A stretch of DNA of 64,000 nt from Brachypodium distachyon (lineage: Eukaryota; Streptophyta; Magnoliopsida; Poales; Poaceae), in assembly GCF_000005505.3 (NCBI RefSeq), contig NC_016133.3:4402001-4466000 (forward strand), in the 5' to 3' direction. Position numbers and translations under genes: made by a program. The notes below the pieces were generated by a model. That model was not told the DNA's origin and made no database searches. It was given only the letters and a program-made list of their open reading frames with translations. Of the stretch, positions 50,601-62,545 are shown piece after piece; within the stretch, counting starts at the first letter, position 1, and every line of letters starts with the position of its first letter.

Positions 50601-52876
50601 TTAAAGCGGAAGTCTTGAGTTTTCAATTGCTAGCAAGGGAGCTTTGTAAGCCTCCCAAGCTTTTTTTTTTTGACAGCATTGTAAGCCTCCCAAGTTAGTG
50701 GTCCATATAGTTCCTTTGGTCTTTTTGTAGGCACTTTAGTCTGCAGGCCATGCCTATGCCCGCCTAAGATGCTATAGGTGCGTACAGGTACAGGGTGGTG
50801 GGCTGGTGGCTATTGTCATTTATTCCATCTCATTTGGCATTTCCTGTCAGAAATAGATAGCAAGGCTGATGCTTTTTTTGGGACGTATCATCTCTTTTTT
50901 CTGGGGAAATCCTCTTTAGAAAAAATTGGGCTGGTTAGTTAATTGCTGCACATCCAATTAAGAGTTATACTCCCTCCGGTTCAAATTTGAACTAATACCA
51001 CGACAAGAATTTAGGATCGGAAAGAGTACTCATTAAAGGCATCCTTCACTGAAGAAAATCCAGGTAGGTTAATGACAACACTAGAGCCAATCCAGGTCTT
51101 TGTTTTTTTGTCTTTTCTTTTTCCTGTTACTGTTGCCAAGAACACTTGGCAAGATCTGGATGAAAATTCTGATTCAAATATCACTAGGATTTCATTCACT
51201 ATGGCACTCATAACATAACCAGGCCAGGAGTACGGGTTAGAAAAAAAACTTGTTCTCGAAAAACTATCTGGGGCTAGCTATACAACAATGCAGTATGGTT
51301 CTCATGAGCCGTGATGTCCACTTGTTTAATGCAACAAGGAGCATTTTCATTCACTCCAAGGATTCCTTCTTCGGGCCAAACCCATCCTTGTCTTATTCAC
51401 TGTTGCTTTGTTTCGTACATTCGTTCCTGATTCTAGTCCTGACTAGTAGAAGTGGCTTCTTTCTTTGAACTATCCATTTGCATCCTAATTGATGACTAAG
51501 GGCATGAAGGCAGATAATTGCTGCTACCGCCGACTTATAAATGACCAAAATGTCACTGACTAACTTCACAGCATGCCCTTATAAATGATCAAAATGATCA
51601 AAATGAACTTGGCTGTTTTATTCACAATCACATGCTCACCGACGGTCTATTGAATTGTAAACTGCTTAAATAATCGTTTTCTAAAAAGAAAATGCTTAGC
51701 TAATATTGTGTGAACATTCATATGACAATGATCAGAGGGAGAAATGTCTATTCCTTAAATAATATTTTTCACGGGTTTAAGTTTGAGGTTTTTGCCGTCT
51801 GCGCTAACTAGATTGGTGATGTTGGAAGCTCTTGACGGTTCTTAAATTAACTACCTTTGACCTATACAAAACATCCCCAACTACATCGCACACCCAAGAA
51901 ATCACGAATACTAGGAATTTCAATCATGCAGCCTACCTTGTTTATATGGTTTGTGCATGCATTGGACTACCATTAAAAGAACCATTTTCTAAAAAGAATG
52001 ATACCGTAGCTAATGGTCTGCTCACCTAATGCCCTTTGATCCAGCTCAACTGTATTGCAACCAACTGGGCAGCTTGAGTTTAAAGGTATTTCTGTCTTGA
52101 GGAATATGAAGATGTGCTGGTCCCTCCTTATAATAAGTGAAAATTGGCTGTTGGTTCCCATTTTCAATGCGCACCGTCAGAACTTCTCTTAATAAAAAAA
52201 AATCTGTTGATATGTGGAGGTGTGTTTCCTGCTGATTAATTCCTAGACAGTGCAACTTGATCTTGGGGTCCAGTGATCATCTTCTTTTCTCAGTTTTGGC
52301 AGAATGTGGGTGGAGTCTCCATCCCCATGCCTAGTACATTAGCCAAGTTTGCTAGGTATTTTGTATTTAGATTCACTCTTTGCAGTTTAACATGCAGTAC
52401 ATCTGTACATGCAAGAAATAACTACTCCACTTGAACACTCAATGCAAATACATCCAAGTAAGTTGTGAGGTTTATCCATCTATTAGTCTTGTGGGTGAGT
52501 GATCACGGGACAAATGCTTTTCAATGATTGACTCCACTTTCCATTGTTTTGGTATTCACGCATCGCTTTTGATGCGTCCTTGCTTTTGTGTGCAATAGCA
52601 GATTTTCTTGTAAAAGATGCTTGTACATATGAGTTCCCCTCTTCCATCCTAATAATTACGTCAGTGTTGTGATGGGAAACAATAGGCACATCTAACAAAT
52701 CTTTTGTCGGCGTTGTGCAGGCAAGAGTAGAGCAGCGATCCAACTCACAAAATGCAATCGCATTGAAGGAGGAGAAAGGAAAGCAACAGATTGATCAGCA
52801 GCCCCCCAATGACAGCTTTGCGCTACCAGATCTGAACCTTCCTGCACAGGACAATGCTGATGCCGTCCATTGTTGA
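47648..52876 (+). CDS. Unrecognised leucine-zipper protein with DLNLP (EAR) motif
   Basis: No family name was recognised. Exons 47648-48010, 49679-49759, 50262-50324, 50425-50484, 52721-52876; every intron is phase 0 and the product has 240 residues. Residues 1-121 are Ala/Ser/Arg-rich and carry basic clusters that could act as nuclear signals (GKRSRRRS, GKKGRR). GQRQRKKM follows at the end of exon 2. Exons 3 and 4 encode a zipper with Leu at 160, 167, 174, 181 and 188, exactly every seventh residue, and Asn at 164 and 185 in the a register. The C-terminal exon has LPDLNLPA (DLNLP 226-230), the DLNxP form of the EAR repression motif. The basic segment lacks the N-x7-R/K signature of plant bZIP proteins. 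Suggested role: nuclear adaptor or repressor (inference). Confidence 0.75.
49157..49177 (+). repeat. 21-base poly-G tract in intron 1 of the zipper gene
   Basis: An uninterrupted run of 21 G on the coding strand, in the 1.67-kb first intron. It could fold as a G-quadruplex in the pre-mRNA. Its length is uncertain in any assembly. Confidence 0.85.
50970..51026. mobile_element. Stowaway-like MITE in intron 4 of the zipper gene
   Basis: A 57-bp element starts CTCCCTCCGGTTCAAATTTG and ends GGATCGGAAAGAG, with TA flanks. It looks like an internally deleted relative of the element at 37950-38031, sharing GACAAGAATTTAGGA. Confidence 0.7.
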
Positions 52877-54691
52877 GGGCTTCCAAGATTTGCGTGGCTT
52901 CGCTAACCAAATAACAAAATGTAAAAAGAGGTAGCAGGAGGCTAGCTAGGTTGGGTCATGGCGGCGTCACGAAAGAAGAGAATGCCACATATATATATAT
53001 ATGATTAAGTTGTTAGAATTTACAGGGTCAGGTGTCACTGTCTTAAGTGACAGGGTCAGGTTGTAGCTAAACGGAAAACGACTAATTTAGCTCATCTGAT
53101 AATTGCTTTACCTAGTGCTTCTATATTTCATAGAGCTGGTGGGGGAAGGTACAGCTCAAACTGATTCACACTGTGTAGCGGATTCAGATGAATTTATTCA
53201 TGTTATTTCGTTCAGTGAAAGTGAACCGTGCAGGTTGGTTTACTGAGTGGAGAAACTTGTCGCTCAGAATTTCCCTCTATTTTGTGGCTGTAAATCATAT
53301 TCGGGAAATTTCAACCAGGATTCTGTGGAGAGAAAATTACAAACTTCGTAGAAATATAGCCGAGTGTCAAATCAGCACCCTGCATTGCAAATGAGATATG
53401 AACACAAACTACAGGATGCATCATAAATGAGACTGAACATTACGTCAGTGTTCGTCCTCGACCATGAGGTCATCCATGTGGATGTCGATTGACGGGTTCT
53501 GGTCTATAGATTTTTTTTTATTTGATCAAAGGGTTTCCCCTAGTGCTACAAAGGGTTCATTAACGAAACCATAAACTAAAGCTTCTCATACTCACCTTCC
53601 CGCAAGAGGTTTTTCCTAACACCAATGAATTCTATGAATTCTATTAATGCTAGAGGAAAATCATAGCTCCAAGAATTTCTTTGTTCTCAACGCCTTCTAT
53701 TTAGAGGAATTAGCCACTTCAACGATCTTTGATGGTTATAGGGGTATCCAAAGTACAAACCTGATGGTACCAACCAGCGAAGAAATAAGGGAGCGATAAG
53801 TGACCAGACGCAGCTGAAATTGTATACTGATCTTTATGAAATTGCCGGCGTCTGTAAAGTTGTATACTGTTCTTTATGAAATTCTGTATTCTATCATGGG
53901 ATGGGGAAATTGAACATACTCAACTCCGTTTTGGGGAGCACCCAATTATCTCGTCATGGTTTCCTGTGGTTTCCAGCGCCAAGATGTAAGTCTGAATTCT
54001 GAAGAAATTCTGTGCCAGATGATGACGCTCAGATGGTTTCATGCACTCATGTTTCTCACGCTGGAGTGGTTTCACATGCTCCTGGAAATTCTGATATGGA
54101 GGGCGACCGGCAGAAACAGACGATGAGCTCTGATTAATTCAGCTGAACTGTGCTTACTTCACGAACGTCTCAAGGCTCAAAGTACAGTAGAATAATAGTG
54201 TTTGCATAGATAGATACAGATGCAAGGGTTATCATCTTTTTCAGAAAAAAAAAGAACAATCATAATGTAACATCAAGCACAGATAAAAAAAACGAACTCG
54301 GTAAATTCGGGCCCGGCATCACAGATTAGACACAGATAGACCCAACTCGGTAAATTATTAAGCAGTACTGCAGACAGATTAATTAGCACCATGTCAGGAT
54401 GGCAACGGGTCGGGTCTGGACGGGTCGACCAAATCCATATCCATATCCATATCCATCGCCGGACCAACTATTCATCCACGAAAATATCCGTGGATGCAAA
54501 ACAATATCCATATCCATATCCATCGGGTATCCGGGTATCCATGAATTATTCATATCCATGCAATATTCTTCTTCCGTCCAATATTAAGTGACTCAAATTT
54601 GTGGCGGACTCAGGATAAATTTTGAGATGTGCCGGAGTTTACACGGCAAAAAATTATATGCATAACTATGCGAAAGTTCGTTGGATTACTA

Positions 54692-54745
<54 letters not shown>

Positions 54746-55071
54746 TTTGTGTTCAACAAAAATAATAATAATCCAAAAATAAGATATTGCTATTACCTCA
54801 ATAGATTAAACTTACGGAAGAGTGCATCTATCGAGCAGTGGATCCACATGTCGGTAATTTATTTATTTTAATAAATACCGAGTATTCATGGATATCCATA
54901 GATCAAATATGATATCCGTACCCGCTCCACGAATTAGCGGGTATCCATGCGTGGATATCCATGGATCAAAAACCGGATCCATATCCACGATCCACATTTT
55001 GACTGTCCATCCACATCGACATCTTGAGCACCATGCCAGCATCTTCATACTCCTCAATCCTCGTAGTAGTC
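52877..55071. other. Intergenic region with low-complexity TE-like sequence
   Basis: The left end should contain the 3' UTR of the zipper gene. Around 54391-55018 the sequence is dominated by ATCCAT/ATATCC repeats and GGGTATCC motifs on both sides of an AT microsatellite (54694-54744). It begins GGATGGCAACGGGTCGGGT, as in common grass MITE-like elements. A half Stowaway end (CTTCCGTCCAATATTAAGTG) lies near 54571. No gene is supported. Confidence 0.5.
54694..54744. repeat. (AT)n microsatellite
   Basis: About 51 bp of uninterrupted AT dinucleotide repeat within the ATCCAT-rich region. Confidence 0.95.
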
Positions 55072-55524
55072 CTAGTCGTCCTCTTCATCAGGGTTTCCCT
55101 TGAAGCCAAACTTTTCGAAGTCGGCTTGCGCCTCGAGGAACGCGGCACGGTTGGCTTTCTGCACCTCAGCCATGTCTTGGAAGTAGCTGTCGTCAACCTC
55201 GACATACCCCTTGGCCTCTTTCTCCCGCCGGAGTTCTTCATCGGACTCGGCGAGCTGCACGCTGAGCTTGTTGAAGAAGTCGGCCGCGTCGTTCCAGGCA
55301 TCCGTGGCCTCTGCGCTCACGAAACCGTCGTGCTCGCGGTGGGGGATATGGTAGTAGCTGGAATTGGACAGGAAGAAATCGACGAGTTCCGCCGGCATAC
55401 GGTTCTTCTCCTTCGCCATGTCGTCGCATGAAGCACATCCGTCCTTGCTCTTATCTCCATCTGAAGACGGAGTAGAGACGTACGCCATATCTTTCACGTT
55501 GAGGGGAAGCTCGTCGCCGGCCAT
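55072..55524 (-). CDS. Unrecognised acidic protein
   Basis: A single-exon frame of 150 residues from the first in-frame ATG (MAGDELPLN); the frame stays open 23 codons upstream but without ATG. It is acidic, ending NPDEEDD, with a Cys pair in GCASCDD and a probably helical charged region (ESDEELRREKEAKG, QKANRAAFLEAQADFEKFG). No signal peptide or membrane segment is visible. The composition looks like real protein, not a chance frame, and stop-free length exceeds that of its surroundings. The family is not recognised; a grass-restricted gene is likely. It could be a retrocopy, since no intron is present. Confidence 0.6.
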   Translation of the reverse strand: MAGDELPLNVKDMAYVSTPSSDGDKSKDGCASCDDMAKEKNRMPAELVDFFLSNSSYYHIPHREHDGFVSAEATDAWNDAADFFNKLSVQLAESDEELRREKEAKGYVEVDDSYFQDMAEVQKANRAAFLEAQADFEKFGFKGNPDEEDD

Positions 55525-56856
55525 CTCCTCGTCGCCACACCACGAGATGCGATTTGGGCGGACTTGATTTTGGGGAACCCCTGTTCGATTCACTTTGGAT
55601 TTGGGGGAGAGGCGGCTGGCTATATAGGAACCCCTGGGCCTGACTGTCTTTTGGTCCCGTCTGAGTTCGGCCCCTAAATAGACTCAATGACGCAGGGTCG
55701 GACCGCAGTTCTCGTCCCAGTTCGTAGAGTAAATTACGGAGAACCATTTACATTTTCGTTGCTAAAAACATCGGATTTATTAACCCCTCGTTTGATAGCG
55801 TTTAAACCCGTTTCTGACAGATGTGGCCTACTGTCGGGCTAGCGTGTCTTGCCAGATAGGCCTGCCAGCGTGCTCTCCCTCTATTCTCTCCTTCTCCCCA
55901 CCGAGCCGGCCATGCGCCTTCTCCAGCGAGGATGCCGAGCTTGAGCCGTCTCCTCCTGTGCCGCAATTTCTTCAACCAAGTCCAGCACCCGTGCCGCCTC
56001 TACCACGCCTCCTCCATCACTCCGACGCGCGCGGGGAATACAGCGTGCGGCACGAGCAGAATGAGCGCAGGGTGCACAGGAGCACCGCTCCTCCACCCCG
56101 ACGGGCACGCGCAGGGCGCGCGACAGCGAGACACGTGAGTAGAGCGAGCCCAGTCGCGCAGCGGCGAGCGGTGGCCGGAGCAGCGGCTCTACAGGCCGAC
56201 GAGAAGTTTGGGTGGGTGAAGAAAGAGAAGATTCAGGAGAGCTTCGGGAGAGTCAGCAGAAAAAGTCAGAAACATGGCCATCTGTTGAGTCAATGGCCAC
56301 GTTGGCACGCCGCGCTGGTTTGACCGGTGGACTCACTTTGTCAGAAACGGGCTTAGACGCTAGAGAGCGAGAGGTTAAGTAAATCCGATAGTTTTTTGCA
56401 ATGAAAACGTAAACGGTAATTCGATTGAACAGTGGGCTGAACCTTCCAGCCCAAACGGGCCACCCGAACGCGAAACTAGTCTGGGCCCAGCTTTTTGCCA
56501 TATAAGGCCCGTGGGCCGTTCCGGCACAACACGAAACCATTTTCGGGCCGTAGGCCGTGCCGGGCCGGCGCCGATGGACACCAGTAAACTCCGTAGAGTG
56601 CACGTCTATACCTCGGTGCTTTGACGACGTCTTCCTTCCCCACACACACAGGCAGTCGTGAGCTGCGGGCAGCGACAGCGACAGCAACCCACCCTGCTGC
56701 CATCCGTCATCCACTCCGCTCCCCACCCCCACCAACCAAAACCCCCAACCGCCGAGAGTCGTTGCGCCTGCGCCTAGCCTTCCCCCACCCAGCGCCGCTC
56801 TCCCCTCCCCTCCACCCCCCGCGCGCCCACCCGGGGACGGACGGACGGAGGACTCG
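55525..56856. other. Shared upstream region of the acidic-protein and KNOX genes
   Basis: The two flanking genes diverge across about 1.3 kb, so both promoters probably lie here. A GC-rich part at 55860-56320 has open frames on both strands without domains. The last 250 bp are C-rich and probably KNOX 5' UTR. Confidence 0.5.
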
Positions 56857-59800
56857 ATGTCGTTCCACTACCCCGACCACGGGCTCGCCATGGACGCGGC
56901 GGCGGCGGCGGCAGCGGCCGCCTCGTCGCCCAACCCTAGCTTCTCCCCCGGCGGCGGCGGGGGCCTGGGCGTGGGCGTGGGCGGGGAGAGGGAGAAGGCG
57001 GCCATCGCGGCCCACCCGCTGTACGAGCGGTTGCTGGAGGCCCACGTCGCCTGCCTCCGCGTCGCAACCCCAGTCGACCAGCTCCCCCGCATCGACGCGC
57101 AGATCGCGGCCCGCCCACCCCCGCTCGTCGCCGCCGCCGGCTCTGCCGGGGGGCCCTCCGGGGGCGAGGAGCTCGACCTCTTCATGGTACGTATTCATGC
57201 TTCTGCTTTGCTGCTGGGTGCTGTAGCTGTTTTGCTAGGGTCTGCAGATCTTCTCCTGAATTGTTGGAACAGGGATAGGGTTTGGATAGGTCTTGGCTCA
57301 CTCAGCGTAGTACTGGATTCGTGATGTTTTATGTATGGTGAATTAGGATGGGCGGCTGCTGTTTTATTACAACTACACTGCTGTAATAGCTTAATCGATT
57401 TGCTCTGTCTGAAAGATAAGAAACCAAAGCAGATAGGACATATCTCAGACTAAGGTTCACGACTCAGTGACAGCATACTTGACGAAGCAATATATATAGC
57501 ACCGTTGGACCTTTTTGTGGTTTTTTTTTTTAACCGCTGATTCAGCCAGCATGAAATGTCATACTAATGGATCTGCTTGCTTGTATGAATTGCCCATTTC
57601 TGTGTGTACTTTGAATTTTTTTTTAGTAGTGCGCCTATGGCAACTGAGTATTTACAATTCTTTTATGCCACCTGACTAGGATACCGTCTACTTTTCTGAA
57701 ACTTGTATCTTATAGGAAATTTAATATGTCGCTGGCATCTAGCATCATATTTTCTCCTTGGTGCATCACTGCTTATGGATTCTAATTATACTAAATTTGA
57801 TTACAGACACATTATGTATTGCTGCTTTGTTCATTTAAAGAACAACTCCAGCAACACGTTCGTGTTCATGCAATGGAAGCTGTCATGGGTTGCTGGGAGC
57901 TTGAACAATCTTTACAGAGTCTAACAGGTAAACCAGAGCTTTTATCTTCTTATATTGATTGAGCAAGGCGGCAGAGATATTCCAATATACACTGCATAGG
58001 TTACTTATTTCAATAATTTGTGATCAGTCTACAAAAGTTTACAGTATCAATTGCGAATATAGTAATTATACTACCCCAATTAATGAAAATGGAAAGGCAT
58101 TCCAAATCAATTGGGGGGGGGGGGGGTGGGGTGAAAAGAATATTTTATAGGACTATGGATTTCGGACTAGTAACATAATGCCTAACCTTTCCATCCTTCA
58201 AACCCTATGATTAATTGATTAAGAAATCCCCAACTAATGGAAGACAGATGCCTAACTTAGTTGCTTGTGAGCTGCTGTTGTTATCTGTAAGTAGATTTAC
58301 TTGTCCCCTACATTTCATAATATATGTTAGTATTACTTATGCCTTGGAAATTGCATATGGAATTATCCTTGTAAATAAAGGAGATAGAAGATGTGATAGG
58401 TAAGGGCAATCTAGGAAAACATCATTAAAGTAGTAAACTAAAAACTGCCTTGTTATTATTATTAGAAAAAGGTGAGGAAATTATAATCATTGCAAATTGA
58501 ATTGAAGGGAGTATCTTCTTAGGTATACTAGTTGGTGCACAGGTGGAAGCCACATTACCTTTTAACCTACTGAAGTTATTTATAAATCAGGACCCATGCA
58601 TTAAGTATTGACTATTGGGTATTGCGTGTATTTGGGTGGGAAAGGTCTGACTCTTAGCTCCTGCCCTCGATTTTAATGTATGGATGGTTAGGATGCTTTG
58701 CCAGCCAAAATGCTTTCAAGTATAGTTTTACATTTGTGTGCTGTACACATGCCAATTGTGATCAGAATTTTAAAGTCATGTTTGAGGCTTTAGCAGCAGT
58801 TTTTATCAACATAGCTTCACGTGGCAGACAATTTCAGGGGAACCTGACTGTGAGGCATCTACATGCCTGAAGAAGCCAAGCATGTAATGAAATACACTTT
58901 GATTTGATCTAGCTTACGGGGAATGTTGTAGCCCTTAACTAATTTATAGTGGAATGTTGACATGGATGCCACTTTGCATTTGCCTCAGTTTATCATTCCG
59001 GAATGTAGTACTGCATGTTACTGAAAGATGCTTCAGTCTTCAGTTGTCCATATCTTGTACAATCTACACCGTATATTGTTTTTTTTGGATAACCTGAAGG
59101 ACTGAGTGGGGGTTCCATCAATAAGTTAATGGAAATCTGGTTTGTGCTTCTATGCTTGAATCCTGCAGGGGCATCTCCTGGTGAAGGCACTGGGGCAACC
59201 ATGTCTGATGATGAAGACAATCAAGTGGATAGCGAGACCAACTTGTTTGATGGGAATGATGGGTCAGATGGTATGGGCTTTGGTCCCCTGATATTGACCG
59301 AGGGTGAACGATCTTTGATTGAACGTGTACGACATGAGCTGAAGAGTGAGCTTAAGCAGGTAAAATTGCAGCCTTCAAATACTTCATAGCGTTATTCATG
59401 ACGTACTGTTGAGTGTTGACTGACCAGCACTTTCTGCCTCTAGGGGTACAAAGAAAAACTAGTTGATATCAGGGAAGAGATCATGCGAAAGCGGAGAGCT
59501 GGTAAACTTCCCGGGGATACTGCCGCTACGTTGAAAGCTTGGTGGCAAGCACATTCCAAGTGGCCATACCCTACTGTACGTGGCATCATTTTCAAGCTTT
59601 TTTTCCCTATTAATTTCTGTTCATGATGAAAGATTCTTGCCTAACTTTCCAGGAAGACGACAAGGCTCGCCTGGTGCAGGAGACAGGGTTACAACTGAAG
59701 CAGATCAATAATTGGTTCATTAACCAGCGCAAACGGAACTGGCACAGCAGCAACGCATCATCCTCTAGTGAAAAGACCAAGAAGAAAAGGTATCATACAG

Positions 59801-59919
59801 GGGAAATCATACTTTTCCATTTCCCGACAAGCTTGCAACATTCTTGTTTATCGCTTCCTTTTATGCATGTAAAAAAAAGAAACGTTACAGGTAATGACGG
59901 CACGGAGCAATCATGGTAG
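56857..59919 (+). CDS. HOS66: Class II KNOX homeobox protein
   Basis: TALE-class nuclear transcription factor of the KNAT3/4/5 type; partners are BELL homeodomain proteins. Exons 56857-57186, 57807-57927, 59169-59359, 59444-59575, 59653-59789, 59880-59919; 316 residues. The N-terminus is Ala/Gly-rich. KNOX1 covers about 50-90 ([17 protein letters not shown]) and KNOX2 about 105-150 ([33 protein letters not shown]). An acidic stretch follows, then the ELK domain (about 202-220) and the three-residue-extended homeodomain with PYP at 255-257 and WFINQRKR at 279-286. The intron inside the homeodomain is typical of KNOX genes. The last acceptor (59879) was preferred because it gives the family-like end [12 protein letters not shown]. 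The symbol is by recalled rice synteny. Confidence 0.93.
58113..58126 (+). repeat. Poly-G tract in KNOX intron 2
   Basis: 14 consecutive G, followed by TGGGG, in the 1.24-kb second intron. Confidence 0.85.
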
Positions 59920-61591
59920 ACTGTGGTCTGAGAAGACACTAGACGTAAACAATACCTTCATCATGAAGAATGCAGTATATTCTCTCTCTCGCGTGTGCCC
60001 CCTCTGGGGCAACTAGATGTGAAGACAACCCATTCACAAGGAAGTTCAGTGATGCAGTCTTTTGGCAAAGAAGTCATCAATAGTTGACTGAAAGGTGGTA
60101 GTGACTCTGGAAGTACAGTGTGACTGTTTGCTAATGTGATTTTATGTAAGCACTTATTGTATAACCGAGGAATGGGTGGGAGCATTGTGCGGTGTATGTA
60201 ACTATGTGCTCTATTTATTTTTGACAGGAAGTGTTGTAATCTATTTATCATGTAACAAAATCATAGGAAGAGTCTGAAGACATACTGGGGTGTTCTGTGG
60301 GTGTGTACGGTATGGTATGATGTCGCTGGTCTGAAACGACTTGGGAAACCATTCTGTTTAAACTGTATTTGGAAGTCTAAATTAAGCTCATATGTGCATA
60401 CTCCAATTATGGAATATTTTGTAAGCTCATTCTCCCTCCGTTCTTAAAATTGATGTCATTGCATTCGTATTCAAAAAATTGATGTCATTGCATTCGTATT
60501 CAAAAGGCGTATATTGCTTCCTTTCAACGACCAAGAGGAAGCTTCTCTTCAGCTTAAAGCATTGTTGTATTTGAAATCACTACGCAGGAGCGGTATGCCT
60601 GAAGAGTTACACCAGATGTTTTAACATTCACTGACCCATTTTAATCCGATCGGATATCTATGACTAGTGATCTATGTATATTGGAGCTGTCCAGCGCATG
60701 CACTGTCGACTCTGCTACCCAACAATGGAAAAGACCACGCCGCGGTTAACACTATTTGTGCACAAAACAGGTGGCTGAAGTAGAAGCACTTGTTGGGCAA
60801 GTACATTTTCTCTGTCTACTTCAATCTTTGCTTACATGTCAACTGGTTAATGACTTGAGCCAAGCTCATACTCTAACCAATCATCTCGGCTTTTTAATCA
60901 CATATCCGATCGACGCAGCAGGAGGAGGGCCGATCGCCCGTTAAGCTTCGAAAAAGCGGACGTGCTTTCAATTAGATTTCCTGGAATTACTCTAACCGAA
61001 GTGAAACGCACTAGCATGGACTTGGTCAAGCGCTTATTAGTCCAACCATGTGGCCGGCGCGCGCCACCTCTCACAAGAATCCATGGAATCCATCCATCTC
61101 AAATCTTCCCTCAGTTCCTTCCGTCCTCTCGGTATTTCCCCACCAGGCCGTCGCCGTACGTTGCCGTTGCTTTCCCCAAGAGAAGAGGTCGAAGACTCGC
61201 TCAACTAATTAGCAAAACTAACAACCAATTTCCTGCTAGCTTTCTACGCCGATCTCCGTTCACTCTGAAAGCGCTTCGCCACACCAAATCCAAAGCCCGA
61301 CACAGTCGAATTGACCGCCAAATCCAGCTCAAATAATCTACACAATACGTACAAATTAACCGCTGCTGTAATCTCACGGCCGAGAAAGTGATGATCAATT
61401 AATCTCGATATATATAACTAACACAGTACATCCGGTACGTAATTAAGTTGGGACGCCTAATTCAATACAACCCCCTCCCAAACTCAGTAGACACGGTTTT
61501 TTTCTATTTCCTTTTGCTCTCCTTTTGGCTAATCTTTTTCTTTCTCCTTCCACCTTTCTCTCTCGCAAAGTATTTGCAGCCTAAAATATTA
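59920..61591. other. Intergenic region downstream of KNOX
   Basis: The first 350 bp are probably the KNOX 3' UTR. Near 60431-60510 lies a degenerate Stowaway-like start (CTCCCTCCGTTC) carrying two tandem copies of a 30-bp segment with ATTGATGTCATTGCATTCGT. No gene was recognised further on. Confidence 0.5.
60431..60510. repeat. MITE remnant with a 30-bp tandem duplication
   Basis: Begins CTCCCTCCGTTCTTAAAATT. The segment with TGATGTCATTGCATTCGTAT is present twice with a 30-bp period. No matching right terminus was found. Confidence 0.6.
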
Positions 61592-62275
61592 TTTCGACAA
61601 TTTCATAGGTGAGATTGTGCGAAATTGTGTCTACTATGACGGTGTAAAATTTTGTCTCGATCCGACGGTGAAATCTTCGGCCAACTCCAAAACACCAAGT
61701 GTTGTTCGGATTCCTCGCGGCCGTGCGTCACAGCACGAATGTCTGACTTGTTCGCATATTTCCCATTGATCCAATCATTATTTCGACGATCCTTTCGGTT
61801 ATGTTGTGCGGAATTTTGTCTAATACCACATTTTAAAATTTCGTCGCGATCCAACGGTGGAATCTCCAGAAAATTTGAAAACACCGAGTGTTGTTTGAAT
61901 TTCTCGCGACCTTGTGAGACAGCAGAAACGTCCAAATTGTTCGCATGTTCCCCGCTGCCTCAAGAAAGATTTCCAAGATCCCTTCGGTGAGAATGTGTGG
62001 AATTTTGTGTAACACTACAATGTGAAATTTCATAGCGATCCAACGGTGAAATCTCCGGAAAATTGCAAAACACCGAGCGTTGTTTGAATTTCTCACAGCC
62101 GTGCGGGACAGCACAAACGTCAGACTTGTTCGCATGTTTCCTGCTGGCTCAAAAAGTATTTCACTGATCCCTTTGGTGGGATTGTGCGGAATTGTGTCTA
62201 CTACAAACTCGTGAAATTTCATCGCGATCCCGGTGCAATCTCCGGCAAAATAAAAAACATCTAGTGTTGTTCGGA
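61592..62275. repeat. Tandem array with an exact 189-bp period
   Basis: Units 61592-61780, 61781-61969, 61970-62158 and a partial fourth unit to about 62275. Each starts TTTC and holds, in order, a GATCC-containing 5' part, TTGTGCGGAATT-like, CGATCCAACGGTG-like, a TGTTTGAATTTCTCGC-like block and TTGTTCGCATGTTTCC-like blocks. Marker TTCGCAT recurs at 61751, 61940 and 62129, exactly 189 bp apart. The units differ by many substitutions but by no net indel. 189 is 63 codons, so several frames stay open over two units on both strands. No known family was recognised. Confidence 0.85.
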
Positions 62276-62545
62276 GCCAGATGGAAAGAATAGAAGAAAA
62301 TATTAATTAATGTCCATCATTCCTTGTGTTTTGGTTGGAGCAGAGAGGGGTGTATTGAATCAGAATTCTTAAGTTGGATCCTTCATTAAACATCTGATAC
62401 AGGTTGCACAATAGGAATGAACCAAGGTCTTCAATTCAATTTAATTAATCTCATATGGATACGGCGCAAACAATCGTACTAGGAAATCATATGAATATGT
62501 CGATCACTGACATACAAGCTCTACTGGACCGACGCACAGGGCTAG
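62276..62545. other. Short intergenic stretch
   Basis: AT-rich sequence between the repeat array and the small-protein gene. It should include the 3' UTR of that gene; nothing else was seen. Confidence 0.5.

Noticed and set aside
53188..53394. 68-codon plus frame after the zipper gene
   Set aside because: Lies in the probable 3' flank, has no domain and no splice connection.
56707..57198. 163-codon minus-strand frame opposite KNOX exon 1
   Set aside because: A GC-rich shadow of the KNOX exon, whose frame has clear KNOX1/KNOX2 similarity; the antisense has none.
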